From contig OX442432.1 in NCBI GenBank assembly GCA_949361645.1, forward strand, positions 1,347,428 to 1,411,427: 64,000 nt of DNA, given 5' to 3'. Both the position numbers and the translations under genes were made by a program. Of the stretch, positions 35,257-46,500 are shown in pieces. The DNA comes from Spongilla lacustris (Eukaryota; Porifera; Demospongiae; Spongillida; Spongillidae). Numbering within the stretch: the stretch's first letter is position 1; every line of letters starts with the position of its first letter. The notes under the pieces were generated by a model. That model had not been told where the DNA came from. It saw only the letters and a program-made list of their open reading frames with translations, and searched no databases.

Positions 35257-36829
35257 CTATGGATCTTCCACAGATGATCCTGATTGAGACAGGAGTGCTC
35301 GTGAGTTGGCTCGCATCAAAGTCAGGCTACACCTGCCATACAATTGACAGGTAGCATGTGACTTTGAGCAATTTCCCCTGGTGGCTTTTGCACCCCAGCA
35401 CCCATAAGTCTCCACTGCTATGGGGATACATGCCCAGCTGCCAAGCTCTGAGCACTTGGCATCATTAGCATTGTGCTTGCACACCTCTGCCCTCAGCTGC
35501 CAGAGCTGCAGATCCACTACAAGTCACATCCACTTCCATTAACGTACTTGAATTTAGTGCAGATGTGACAGTCAGATCTAGAACTGCTGGTTTGCCCAAA
35601 TCCCAATGAGGGATAAGAATGTCTGCTGGCTGAGTTCTATGTCCTTCATGCCCCAAACCACTTCCTGCTTCAACTTGAGGACCCAAACAGGCCCGTCGGC
35701 AAGATTCTATAAGGACATCCCTGAGCCTGTTGTGCCATGACACCACATCTCCTCCGTGCTTGCATGTTAAGGCATGGTGGCCTAAAGGGTCCAAAGCTTG
35801 GGATGGGCAGAAATAGCAAACAGGATTATCAGTAGCACTACCAACCACTACTTTACAGCAATCTGAAACTCAGCAGGTTCAAGATGGAGATTGAGCCCAA
35901 GGGAAGGAATCACAGAGAGCCAAGCAGCTGCATGTGGCGAAGAAATAGATAGCAGATGTGCTTTGTCAGACAAGGAGACCTTGTCAAGTAACACACATAA
36001 ATCATGATCTTCAATTTTGCCAGACAGAGATCTTTGGTGCATCACAACATCAAGATGATCCACCACTATAAGGCATCATCAGAGGAGACAAGTTCATTAA
36101 AAATCCTTCAGCTAGGTGCTTGCAAGGAGTTGAGCAGACACCAAAAGCACTTTTAAGAGGATATGTAGGCCGCTGAACTGTATTCTGAAAGTCTACAGAG
36201 CCCAAGGCCCCCTCTGCTTAGACTGAGTTGGGCTTGTTGCCATGCAACATTGGGTGTGTCTATCACGGTGCATTCAGAAAAACAGCGATGGACATCATCA
36301 TCAAAGAATTGCAATGCCTCACCAATGAAGGCTGGGGGGGGGGGGGGGGGTAGATCTAGCAAGGTGCACCAACTTGCAGAAGCCACCACATATATATATA
36401 TATATAGCCTAAGCAGGAGCAGAGCCACCTGCGGATACCTACATCCTCCAACTGTACAAGCAACTTGGAAGCATCTGCACGTTTTTTTTGTGTGCAACAA
36501 ACTTGGCACAAAAGATTAAACCTCCAAGAATCTCAAAGTTAGGAACACTGGACTTTTTCATCAGAGGTGAAAATGAGCTGAGTTCACCCAAGCCAAACAA
36601 CTCACATTTTTTAGCGTTGATAAAAAGACCAAGTGGGGGACCCAGCTTCTGGATGATGGAAAATACCTTTGCTACAGCACTTAGGCCCTGCAACCACACC
36701 ATCATCAATGTACCATCTGTGGAATAGCAGACTGGAGCACTCATTATCAGTAGTGATGGCAGTGACCTGCAGCTTGTGCAACACAAGGCAGAAGAACATG
36801 GGGCCTAGCTGGCTTGCGAGAGTATTCAA
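35257..36829 (-). pseudogene. decayed LINE: reverse transcriptase plus restriction-like endonuclease
   Basis: Reading the minus strand from 36829 down, in shifting frames: FCLVLHKL, then WYIDDGVVAGP (the YxDD catalytic box of reverse transcriptase), then LGLFINAKKCELF. About 1 kb further on is CYFCPSQALDPLGHHALTC, a C-x2-C...H-x4-C knuckle. It is followed by HNRLRD and PADILIP...AVLDLTVTS, which fit the PD-(D/E)xK restriction-like endonuclease of R2/R4/NeSL/CRE-type non-LTR elements. The order RT, knuckle, endonuclease is right for that group. Frameshifts and stops break it, and the fingers and 5' part are missing, so it is a dead 5'-truncated copy. A poly-G/TATA microsatellite interrupts it at 36333-36405. 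Confidence 0.75.
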
Positions 36830-37345
36830 ATGCTAAGAATATGTTTCATTGAGGAGAAATTGGAGTGCACTAATCACTCCATCACTCAACCATCCATTTT
36901 CAAGCCGACAGGCTCAATCACACTTGTGAAGTTGGAACTCACTGATCCAGTCTTAATAATGCCATAGTTTTCCCTCCAATACATGCATGCAATCACATTC
37001 TATTTCCAACGTAGAATTCATGGGTAGAAATGAACAACTCATGCATGCCGGCGCCAAAAACCTTCAGGGGGTACCTAAGTAGATGAAACAAAGGACACTT
37101 CTCAATAGACTATAGAGGGAGACAAATTTTTCTAAAAAATGTCCGGAGGGACACTTGATTTTATCCGTACATTTTGTCAGATTTGGAGCTCTTTGTAGAC
37201 CTGTGTCTCTTGCTTGCTCAGGACTGTACTAGTACCGGTACACAGTGAGAACTACTGGGTAGAGCTAGAGAGATCTGCAAAAAGCTGCTAGCATATCCAT
37301 AATCCATATGCATATAATAAACCATGCATAGGACTGTAACACCAA
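36830..37345. other. intergenic, nothing recognised
   Basis: No gene or repeat structure recognised. It should contain upstream sequence of serine carboxypeptidase copy B. Confidence 0.45.
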
Positions 37346-37546
<201 letters not shown>

Positions 37547-37620
37547 CAATTCTATTCATTAACCAATATGGGTATATACGTGATGCGTAAAATAATAATC
37601 ATATAATAGACGTACCCAAT

Positions 37621-39421
37621 ATGGGAACCAAGGTGTTCTGCCTGCTCTTCTTAGCAAGCCAGCAGCTGCTGCTGGTAACGCCTGCTGTGCCTGGGGACGA
37701 GATAACAGCGTTACCCGGGTGGGACGGCCCCCTGCCCACCAAACAGTACAGCGGCTACATCGAGATCGATACAACGACAGGAAAGTTCCTCCACTACTGG
37801 TGAGAGTGCGTCCCGTCCAACGGCGACGTGCTGCATGGTGGACATGCATGTTGTGTATATCCTTAACCATAGATAGTTCTCTAAACTATCTATGCCTTAA
37901 CCCAGGTTCGTGCAAAGTGCCAGTAATCCTGCGAGCGATCCAGTGGTCCTTTGGATGGTATGCGCCATGTGGGGGTGACGTAGGTAGCACGTAATCGCCA
38001 TGCAGGGTAACATAGGGCCCATGCAGGTACATGTATTAGTGATCGCAATGTGCGATATTGTACAGATAACCTCAGCAGTGTTCTGTTTACGCAAGTTATA
38101 CTTGCATATAGAACTGTGTATGGTGGTGCACTGCTTGCAAAGGAGCTCAGCCTAGCCTATTAGGGTTGTTTTGAATTCATACAGAAAGATACCAACAAAT
38201 TAGATCTGTATATGCTATGGGTGGTGACTACTCCCACTACACTGATGTTGTCCAGTCCCGTCAGGACCTTTTGCCTTTGACGTCACGCATGAATTTTGGG
38301 GGGGCAACTTTTAAAATGGCATAACTTCACCATCATAGCTCCTACATGCTTTTCCTTTTAAATTTTTATTGAGAAGTAAATTACCACACGTTTCATTTAT
38401 GTTGTATTTCACAATGGAACTCTGTAAGGGATTTGTATGCAGCGAAACATTGCGGAAGTTGCTAATGAGACACGCGAAGTCGCGCTTTTCGATTTTTGGG
38501 GGGGCAACTTCCGGTAACTTGTGAGCGCTGTAACATTTGCACCGTAACTGGCGAAGGTACTTCATTTTGGAATATAGTCCGGCATTCATTTACCATTAAT
38601 TTAGTACTTGCTGTGTTTCTTCGTGAAGTTCCTATAAGGACTTATGTCGTGTCAAACACAACCAATAAATCTGTGACGTCAGAAGGCAAAAGGTCCATTG
38701 ACCTCCCTGTGTGTATCTGTATATATGTGTGTATGTGAGTGTCTGTATGATGTTATGTCACTATGTTTGTGGTATGTGTGTGTTTGTATGTATGTGTGTG
38801 TGTTTGTGTGTGTTTTTGTATGTGTTATCTATACATGCAAGTTTGTGTATATGTTCTGCTACTAGTTATCTTTTGTTGTTGGTAGAATGGAGGACCAGGG
38901 TGCAGTTCCCTGGACGGCTACTTCAATGAGCAGGGGCCACTGCACTTCAACCGAAGGTAGTGTTGGGGGGGGGGGGGGGGGAGCATGTGTGAGGGTGTGG
39001 CACCTCCTCCCTACAGTGAGGCTTCCTTGAATGCCACAATCCCCTCACTCGTCCTCAACCCCTATGCCTGGAACAGAATTGCCAACATGATCTTCTGTGA
39101 GCTGTCACATGACCCTCCTCCCCAGCATTTACCTCCAATGCCTCCTCTCCACTCCTTTCACAGTGGAAGCCCCTGCAGGTGTTGGATTCTCCTACTCCAA
39201 CACCCCCTCAGATTATGTCACCAATGACAACAAGACTGCTCAGGACAACTACAACTTCCTGTTGAAGTGGTTTGCAGCTTATCCAGAGTACAAGAACAAT
39301 GACTTCTATGTGTCGTAAGGCACATGCACACCACATGCACACCACATGCACATGCACACTTCACATGCACACTTCACACATAGTTTGTCTTCTTCCTGTT
39401 CAGAGGAGAGTCATATGCTGG
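37621..39421 (+). CDS. serine carboxypeptidase (S10), copy B, cut by assembly gap
   Basis: Exons 37621-37799, 37906-37957, 38886-38956, 39017-39096, 39164-39314 and 39404-39421 (continuing into N) have the same phases as copy A. The signal peptide and first residues differ ([15 protein letters not shown]). From [17 protein letters not shown] the protein is nearly the same, and exons 3-5 with their introns are almost identical in DNA to 30529-30958. NGGPGCSS and [11 protein letters not shown] are present. The sequence stops at GESYAG, the active-site serine, where 200 N begin. Everything after that (Asp and His of the triad) is absent from the window. Intron 2 is about 930 nt against 93 in copy A, because a terminal-inverted-repeat element has inserted. 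Whether the gene is whole in the organism cannot be told. Confidence 0.88.
38264..38696. mobile_element. 433-bp terminal-inverted-repeat element in an intron
   Basis: The left end ggaccttttgcctttgacgt and the right end, read inversely (ggaccttttgccttctgacg), form a TIR of about 22 bp with one insertion. Inside are two direct copies of ttttgggggggcaactt (about 38294 and 38495). It has no coding capacity. It accounts for about half of the extra length of intron 2 in serine carboxypeptidase copy B. Confidence 0.75.
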
Positions 39422-39621
39422 NNNNNNNNNNNNNNNNNNNNNNNNNNNNNNNNNNNNNNNNNNNNNNNNNNNNNNNNNNNNNNNNNNNNNNNNNNNNNNN
39501 NNNNNNNNNNNNNNNNNNNNNNNNNNNNNNNNNNNNNNNNNNNNNNNNNNNNNNNNNNNNNNNNNNNNNNNNNNNNNNNNNNNNNNNNNNNNNNNNNNNN
39601 NNNNNNNNNNNNNNNNNNNNN
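39422..39621. other. assembly gap (200 N)
   Basis: Exactly 200 N, probably a scaffold gap of fixed placeholder size. It joins an unfinished carboxypeptidase exon to an unrelated F-box gene fragment. Confidence 0.98.
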
Positions 39622-40316
39622 AAAACGGCAAGAATTGTGTTCTCGTCGTACCTTATAATTCGGGTAGCCCCAGTGACTGTAGTGACGGTGGCTTTTGTAG
39701 GTCTCACCTGATCCTTCACCAACTGGTTGACACAGTCACCTCCTACATCCTCACCCTAGACCCTCCAACACTCACAGTCCACCGTCCCTTGGAAGTGCCA
39801 ATCGTTAAAGACAAGGGGAGGACCCTGGATGTAGACATTGTGGTCTCATGTGACAAGAGCCTTGTAGCTTTTCTCTGTGGACATCACCTTCACGTGTCAG
39901 ATGTTCAGTCGTGTGTGAAGCAGAGTGCTGTAACAATAGATGTTGGTGGCCTGCAGTATGATAACATGAAGTTATTGGCGCTCGGACATGTCTACTCCCT
40001 GATTGGATTGGAGCCATATTACACACTCCTTGTGGTGTCTACCCAGACGGGAACTGTTATTGCCAAACACTGCAACTTTGCTATATATGGTGGCACAGGC
40101 CCACATCGCATTGAGTTCCTCTGTGTTGTTGATACCCTGTGGCTGGATGATATCTCTCATCTCTGTTCCAAGGACATCCCAACTGTTCTGTACTGGAACT
40201 GCTCAACGAGGTGTGTTATGGGTATTCACCTTGGACAGAAGAAGAGGCAGGAGCCACCCACTCCACTTCCCCAGCCAGTCAAGACGAGATGGTGGGGACA
40301 TCGCAATTTTATGTAA
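39622..40316 (+). pseudogene. 3' half of an F-box protein gene, second copy
   Basis: The frame is open from the gap edge to the TAA at 40314-40316. It matches, with few changes, the C-terminal part (about residue 290 onward) of the complete F-box protein on the minus strand at 52253-53794. Shared landmarks are PYNSGSPSDCSD, LVDTVTSYILTLDPP and GHHLHVSDVQSCVKQ. The F-box itself is not present, being lost or hidden in the gap. The C-terminal residues differ: this copy ends in RWWGHRNFM. It may be a real partial duplicate or the edge of a complete gene beyond the gap. It may also be an assembly artefact. Confidence 0.8.
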
Positions 40317-41671
40317 TGACATTAGTAATGACATCAGCTAATCAGTAGTACAATGTTTGTGCATCTATTACATTCTACATGGCTGCTTAATTATCTAATG
40401 TTGGAATGTTTGTTGCTACTATATGGGTTATAAATATACCGCTCATAAAGCCATATAATTATCTATCCATATTCCTGGTATGAGTGCATCTGACTTGCCA
40501 CCAACAAAGGATTGAAGGCTTTCCTATTGACTGCTAAAAATTTTTTATAGCTATCAGTATAGATATACATGTAGCCAAAGTATTCATTTATTATGGGGAA
40601 GCAAGGGTGCATGCACCCCATCCCTAAATGAGCATTACATGTTCAATGATGTAGAAAACGGCACCATATATAGTTTTCTCTAAACTATCCATGACGGTAT
40701 CTGAGCCAATGAATGAGTAGCTCTTGTGAAAAGCCCATAATAATAAATAAATAAATAAAAACAATACTGAAGAGTTCCATCACATACGTCAATTCTGACT
40801 GATGATGATTGCCGCGAAAAAGAATGGCGCCCTCCTATACACAATTGCTCTGGCGTGTTCCATGGCCAAAGTTGACATTGAGCACCAATAAACCTCACTG
40901 CATTTACAGCAGTACCAATTCTGAATCAGTGTTTATTAATAATAAATGATGGTACCAGAGCATCCCTGATCAAGAGGTCATTCAGCATGCAGGAGCACAG
41001 CATGTCCAGTGGTCTCTGCTTGAATTACTCCAAGTGTGAGCTGTATATTAGTTGACATGTTGCATCGTAAAACTATAAAAACTGACTCGATGCACGCATG
41101 ATTGTACTGTTTGTACATACGGTGATACGCACTCCTCGACACGGTTATTAATACTCTTAAACCAACGAAGACCGATCTAATCTTGAAAATTGCTGCTACT
41201 GTGCGATTTGTTTTCGTCCTATAACGTCATATTACATCTTCCTACGTCTCTGTACGTCATTCTTTAACTGGCACGGCTCTTTGTTCTTTTTTGCTTGCTG
41301 GACACGATTTTCTAGTACCGGTACCTTACGCCCCTTCTATTTTTGACCAGTTCATCCCAGCGCGATTCTGTTACTACTGCGTCGTTGGTAGGTCATATCT
41401 GTATGCCTTTACTTAATTTTGTGTGCGTTGGACTGTTCTTTTGTTCGCAACCTCCTTTCTAGTACGTAAGAAGCGTAAATGGAGTTACTTTGGCACTGTA
41501 CTTTTTTCTACGATTCTACAAGTACTGGCGCGCTAAACGTTGCATATTTTAGATGTGCACAGTGTGCTACGTGCCTCCTGGCTGTCATTTTCCCATTCAC
41601 CGTATCGCCTTAGGAGAGGTAACGAAGCTAAGGAGAGAAGCATTTAAAATTATATTATTATCGATTTTTGA
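40317..41671. other. intergenic, nothing recognised
   Basis: AT-rich. It has a short (AATA)n stretch at 40740-40760 but no credible gene. Possible downstream exons of the small minus-strand gene at 41.7 kb were sought and not found. Confidence 0.4.
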
Positions 41672-41739
41672 TTATTTTTTTAAAAGCAATGGGTAGGACA
41701 TTACGAGTGCGTAGAAGAAAGTATGACTGGAAAACAAAG

Positions 41740-41899
41740 GCTTTGCTTGTATACCTCGGGCATAGAAGCCCAGAGCAATACACATCGCGGATTCAGTAGC
41801 AGCGTTGGCCTTCGATCCTCCAATTTTAAAGCCTTCATCTTTGAAGACACTTTCGAGAGCCTGTCTGACTAGATTGCTGTGAACCTGTGATCCCGACAT
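41740..41899 (-). CDS. first exon of an unrecognised small gene
   Basis: On the minus strand an ATG at 41899 opens MSGSQVHSNLVRQALESV, then FKDEGFKIGG. It runs to a plausible donor (CCCGAG|gtatac near 41756). The residue pattern hints faintly at the histone-fold protein CENP-X (helix, then FKD, then K-hydrophobic-G), but the second helix does not match well and no second exon was found. Treat the function as unknown. Confidence 0.3.
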
Positions 41900-42500
41900 T
41901 TCGATCCCTATAGTCTTGGCATAAAACAGCTGCTACGTACGATATGAATTTCTAATTCTAAAGGCGCAACACGGACTGCACTGCACGATACTAATAAGAT
42001 TCATTGATCTGTTTCCCATCCATGATTCTGATTCAACTAGACGCTGCAGAAAAGCAGCGCAGCGGAGTATTTTTGAGGCATGCTTGTGACGTATGGAGGA
42101 GGGAGCGCAAGATTGTTTGCAATACAGGGACTTCATGCATGCACGCTGTTGCTTGGACCGCGCGAATAAACACTTCGAAAGAAACATTTGGTAGTGACCG
42201 TACCAACCTTATACAAACCTTATACGAACGTTTGAGACTTTTTTAATAATAGTCAGTGGTGGCCAAGCTTTTAAATTAAAAATGTATATACATATTTTTT
42301 TAGCCGATTGGTGTCCATGCACTTGTAGCCGGTTAAAATAATCCTTCCCAGTTAAGCCGGAGACATTGTGACTAGAAAAAAGTCGACCGAAAGTCGATAA
42401 ACTGTAGCATGTATGTCGCTGCCCATGCATGGATATGAACTAGTACAGCACATATACACTGGCACATTTTTTCCCCACACTTGCATGGTTGGTGTTATAG

Positions 42501-43368
42501 ACTGCATGCAGTGATGCCGCGGCCAGCTTTTGACAATCCGGTCACGTTCACGGCTGGCCGTTTGGATATAGACGGTCACGTTCACGGTCAAAGATGGACC
42601 GTATGATTTCAATACGGTCACGTACACGGCTGGCCGTCAACCGTCAAAATTTTAATACGGTCACGGACGGTCATTATTTATGCTATAGAAGTTTGGCATG
42701 CACGTATCAATAGAAATGGTTCATGAACGGTATGCATGGGCATAGCAAAGCAAGTGTGCAATTAACTAAAGGCTTTATTGCAGCTGAGAAAGAGAACAGA
42801 TTCAATCCTGGCTGGATCCATCCTCCATCTTCACAATGAGTCTCAACTGGGAAAAAACTCGCTCGCACGTGGAATCCACGCGATAACGCATAATCATGGC
42901 AAGTCGCGTCCCCAGACCCACATTCGGCAGCAGCGGATGGATTACATCGCATATTACGAATACATATCAGGCTGGGGACGAGACTATGTCATGGCGAGGA
43001 GGACAACGTAAATAATAAAATTTAAATGGTTCCATAGCCACGTGTTGGTGACAGTCGGGTGGGTTTGCTGCAGACTTCACCGCGCTATCAGGTGGCTTAT
43101 CCTCAAAGGTTCTTGGAAAGACGACATTTGCCACGCAGGGAAAAAATCCACTGCACGTGACGCTAGTGACGTGAATAGGCTTAATGGACCGTCAAAAGTT
43201 CTGACGGCCACGGACGGCCAGCAAATAAATTTGACGGCCAATTATTTTTCACGGTTTAATCACGTGATTGGTAAGCTTCCCGGTCACGGTCGCGGTCGGC
43301 CGTCAAAAACCGTCAAATGAATACGGTCACGGACGGTCCGTGCTGGCCGCGGCATCACTGACTGCATG
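42501..43368. mobile_element. non-autonomous hAT-type transposon, 852 bp, with 8-bp target duplications
   Basis: The element at 42509-43360 begins CAGTGATGCCGCGGCCAGC and ends with the exact inverse. It is flanked on both sides by the 8-bp direct repeat actgcatg (42501-42508 and 43361-43368). An 8-bp duplication and a CAGTG terminus are hallmarks of hAT transposons. Both subterminal regions carry many ggtcacg/ggacggtc-type motifs in both orientations, as expected for hAT transposase binding sites. No transposase frame is present, so movement would depend on an enzyme encoded elsewhere. Confidence 0.92.
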
Positions 43369-43532
43369 TGTTCATGCAATAATGCATGGATAATTGCCAG
43401 GCATATCATGCAGTTTAATTCCAATATACATAATAGAACAATGTCAAATAATAGGAAACTGACTAATATATGCATGGTAGCAGCAGCATTTAACAACACA
43501 ATACAATACAGATGGCTGAAGAGTAGCATTTA

Positions 43533-46500
43533 TCATTTATATGTAATTAGATACGTTGGGTAGGCTTTTTCATGATCATAGATGACATAAATATCCGAGC
43601 CATTCCTATGACCAGTTACGCTGTCGTATCGTTCATTTTCAAATACACCAGTGGCCTTGCAAGCTTTAAGGGGAGGCATCTTCAGAGATCGATCGGGTGC
43701 ACAGTGGCATGCATCACCTATGAGAACTCTTGCAAGAATAATCTCTTTTGCACTCAATTCTGATTGATAAGCATACTTGTCAGAATAGCTTGCATTAACC
43801 GCAAAGTATGACCCTGTTCCCCACAAGCCTTGTGATGAGTATCGAAAATCAAATCCTTGTTCTGATTTGTAGATCTTCTTGGGATCTGTAGTACTGGTGC
43901 CATGAAAGAGTTTCATTTCGTTTACCTGCCCACCATTGTTTTTGGCGCCCAGCCTCTGCTTTGCAAATGCAAACTTCTCCCACAACCACTTGTTCTGAAT
44001 TCTTTCCAACTTGGTGATTTGAGATGCTTTTAGAGTCAAGTGGAAAAGAGTTTCCACCTCATTCCATTCAGAGGAGTACCGTGGAATGGGCACTAATACT
44101 ACCTTCTCAGTTTGCAGTGACCAATTTTCAGGAACACCTATACATGGGATTTGTTTTAAATATGAGATGCATTTCTTTTGCACTATGAGCATCACCTTAT
44201 CGACATATTCCTTTACCCCTTTCATATAAAGCGCTTCACTGACAACTCTAGCTTCTAAGCAGTATAAGCTTGTAATGTCCAACAGGGCTGCTGCAATTGG
44301 ATCCACATGATATAATTCACACTTAGACTCCACACTTAACTTTTCTAATTCACTTGTTAAGTCATAAACAGCTGGATCAAGCGAATCGATTTGACCATTA
44401 ACTTCAATGTGAAGGGAATGTGGGGGGTGGTGCTCACAGTTGTTCTTGCTCAAAGGCTGTGTTTGTTTTGTACGTCTAATTTTACGCACAAAACCACTGG
44501 CTTCGTTGGTTTGCGTCATGGCTGTAAAATCAACCTTGTAGATCTTTGCTTGGATAAGCAGTTGCAATGGAACATGTGGAGAGGATAGGAAGTGCTGCGT
44601 TAACTGACCAGAGACATCTGAAGAGTATTCAATGTAGCCTCTCTTGCCATTTTCCCACCACCAAGTATGAGTGTCGTTGGAATCTGCCAGTTGCAGAGGT
44701 GCACTCCATGTATGTAGAAAAGATGAAAAATCTACTATCTGAAGTGGATCTTTACTGGCCTGGACAATAGCAGATAGTTGTTTGACAAACTCAGAAATAG
44801 GCATAGATTGTCCATCAGCGTTTATAAATTTGAAACTGATGAGATGTGTTGTTTCAATTTTCTCAATAGTGTTCTCCAATAAGACGTTTGTAAAGGATGG
44901 CAGATGATGGCAAGGAAGGTAGATAGTTGTCTTGGCAATGCTATTTTGAACCGTAACCAAAAGGTCTTGAATTTTCTTTTCAACATCTGACATTTGGTTT
45001 GTGTCCCCTGAGAGTTTGATTGCTGAATTCAGTTTATGCAGCTGCACCTTGACACCTTGCCTGACAGCCTCAATTTGATCCTTGTAGCAGGAAAACATCA
45101 TCTTGCCAACGAGAGGATCACATGGTATCTTTCTAATATCCATGCTCTCAACCTGCTTGGTCACAAGCTTTACCTTTAGTAAGTGTCCCATTATTACCTT
45201 TCCGTCTAATGCACATGCAGCCTCGGCTTCAAGTGATGCTTCAAAATTGATGTAAGCATATGGTGGATTGCCATCTATGATGCTGAGTGAGTACTTAATT
45301 TTACCACAATGACAAAAGATGTCCTGAAGATCTTCTTCTGTTATAGTAACCTGAGTACCGGGTTTAGAACAAAGCAACACCTTTACCGTTGATAGTGATG
45401 CCCTTAGCTGATCAGGTGCATTATGACACAGAGCTGAGGCAGGTATAATGCCCTCTGCATCTCCTGGATCTTGTACCTTGACAGATATGGGGTGGTCGCT
45501 GAACACTGTGGACCCATCCAATTCATATGCTGCTGCTTCAGCGTCCTGCAGTTCAGTATAGTTGATACATGCAAAATTGAAATCAGTTTCGGTTGTAACC
45601 AAATTCACACTTTTTACATGACCAAAAGGAGTGAAAACATCCCACAAATCTCTGTCTTTAATGCACTTTGGTACATGCTCCACCTTCAGGGTGCAATTTT
45701 GACTGTAAGAAGTCTCTTTCTGATCCCCAGATTGTTTTCTGCACTTATTTGAAACTGTGTGCAACTTCACAGACATGGCCACACCATACTGTTCTGCTCC
45801 ATCAAATTCACTTACTGCCACTTCTGCATCTTCCATGTTGCTATAGTAAATATAAGCGTAATTAAAAGCTGTTTGCGTTTCTAACAGCTTCACACCTTTA
45901 AGTTTGCCATGCTCACCAAATATTTTAATTAAGTCCTTCTCAGTAACACGGCCGGACAAGTGGTCTATTTTAAGCGTGTATTGTTCATCACGTTGCACCT
46001 GCAGAGAGCTTTGGCCTGCAGTGAAGATTTTTTCTTGCCTCAACTGTACATTATGATGATTGGAACAATTGTGCAATTTGACAGTAATGAATGTACCCCA
46101 TAGCTTGGCGCCATTCAATTTCTGGACTGCTTCTTCAGCATTTTGCAGTTGTGCATAATTTACATAGGCATAGTTGAATGCCGTGTGGGATGTATTTATT
46201 TTAACGCTCTTCACACTCCCACAAGCACTGAAGGTATTTGACAACATCTCCTTAGTAACATGATTGGGCAGTTGTTCTACTTTAACAGCATGTAACTTGC
46301 CTGAGAGGGTTTGGTTCGATTTAGGGTCTGTAGTTCTACTTGTAAATGGTTGCTTGCCATCATCAGGCTTATGTACTTTAACTAAGATGGGTGTACCCCA
46401 CAGGTTTGTGGCATTCAAATGCTCTGCAGCCTCTTTAGCATCTTCCAAATCTGCATAGTTCACATATGCATAGTTGAAAGCTGTTAGAGTGGTGTTGATT

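Noticed and set aside
41740..41899. Firm assignment to CENP-X
   Set aside because: Only a faint pattern match over the first helix. The second helix and later exons do not fit.
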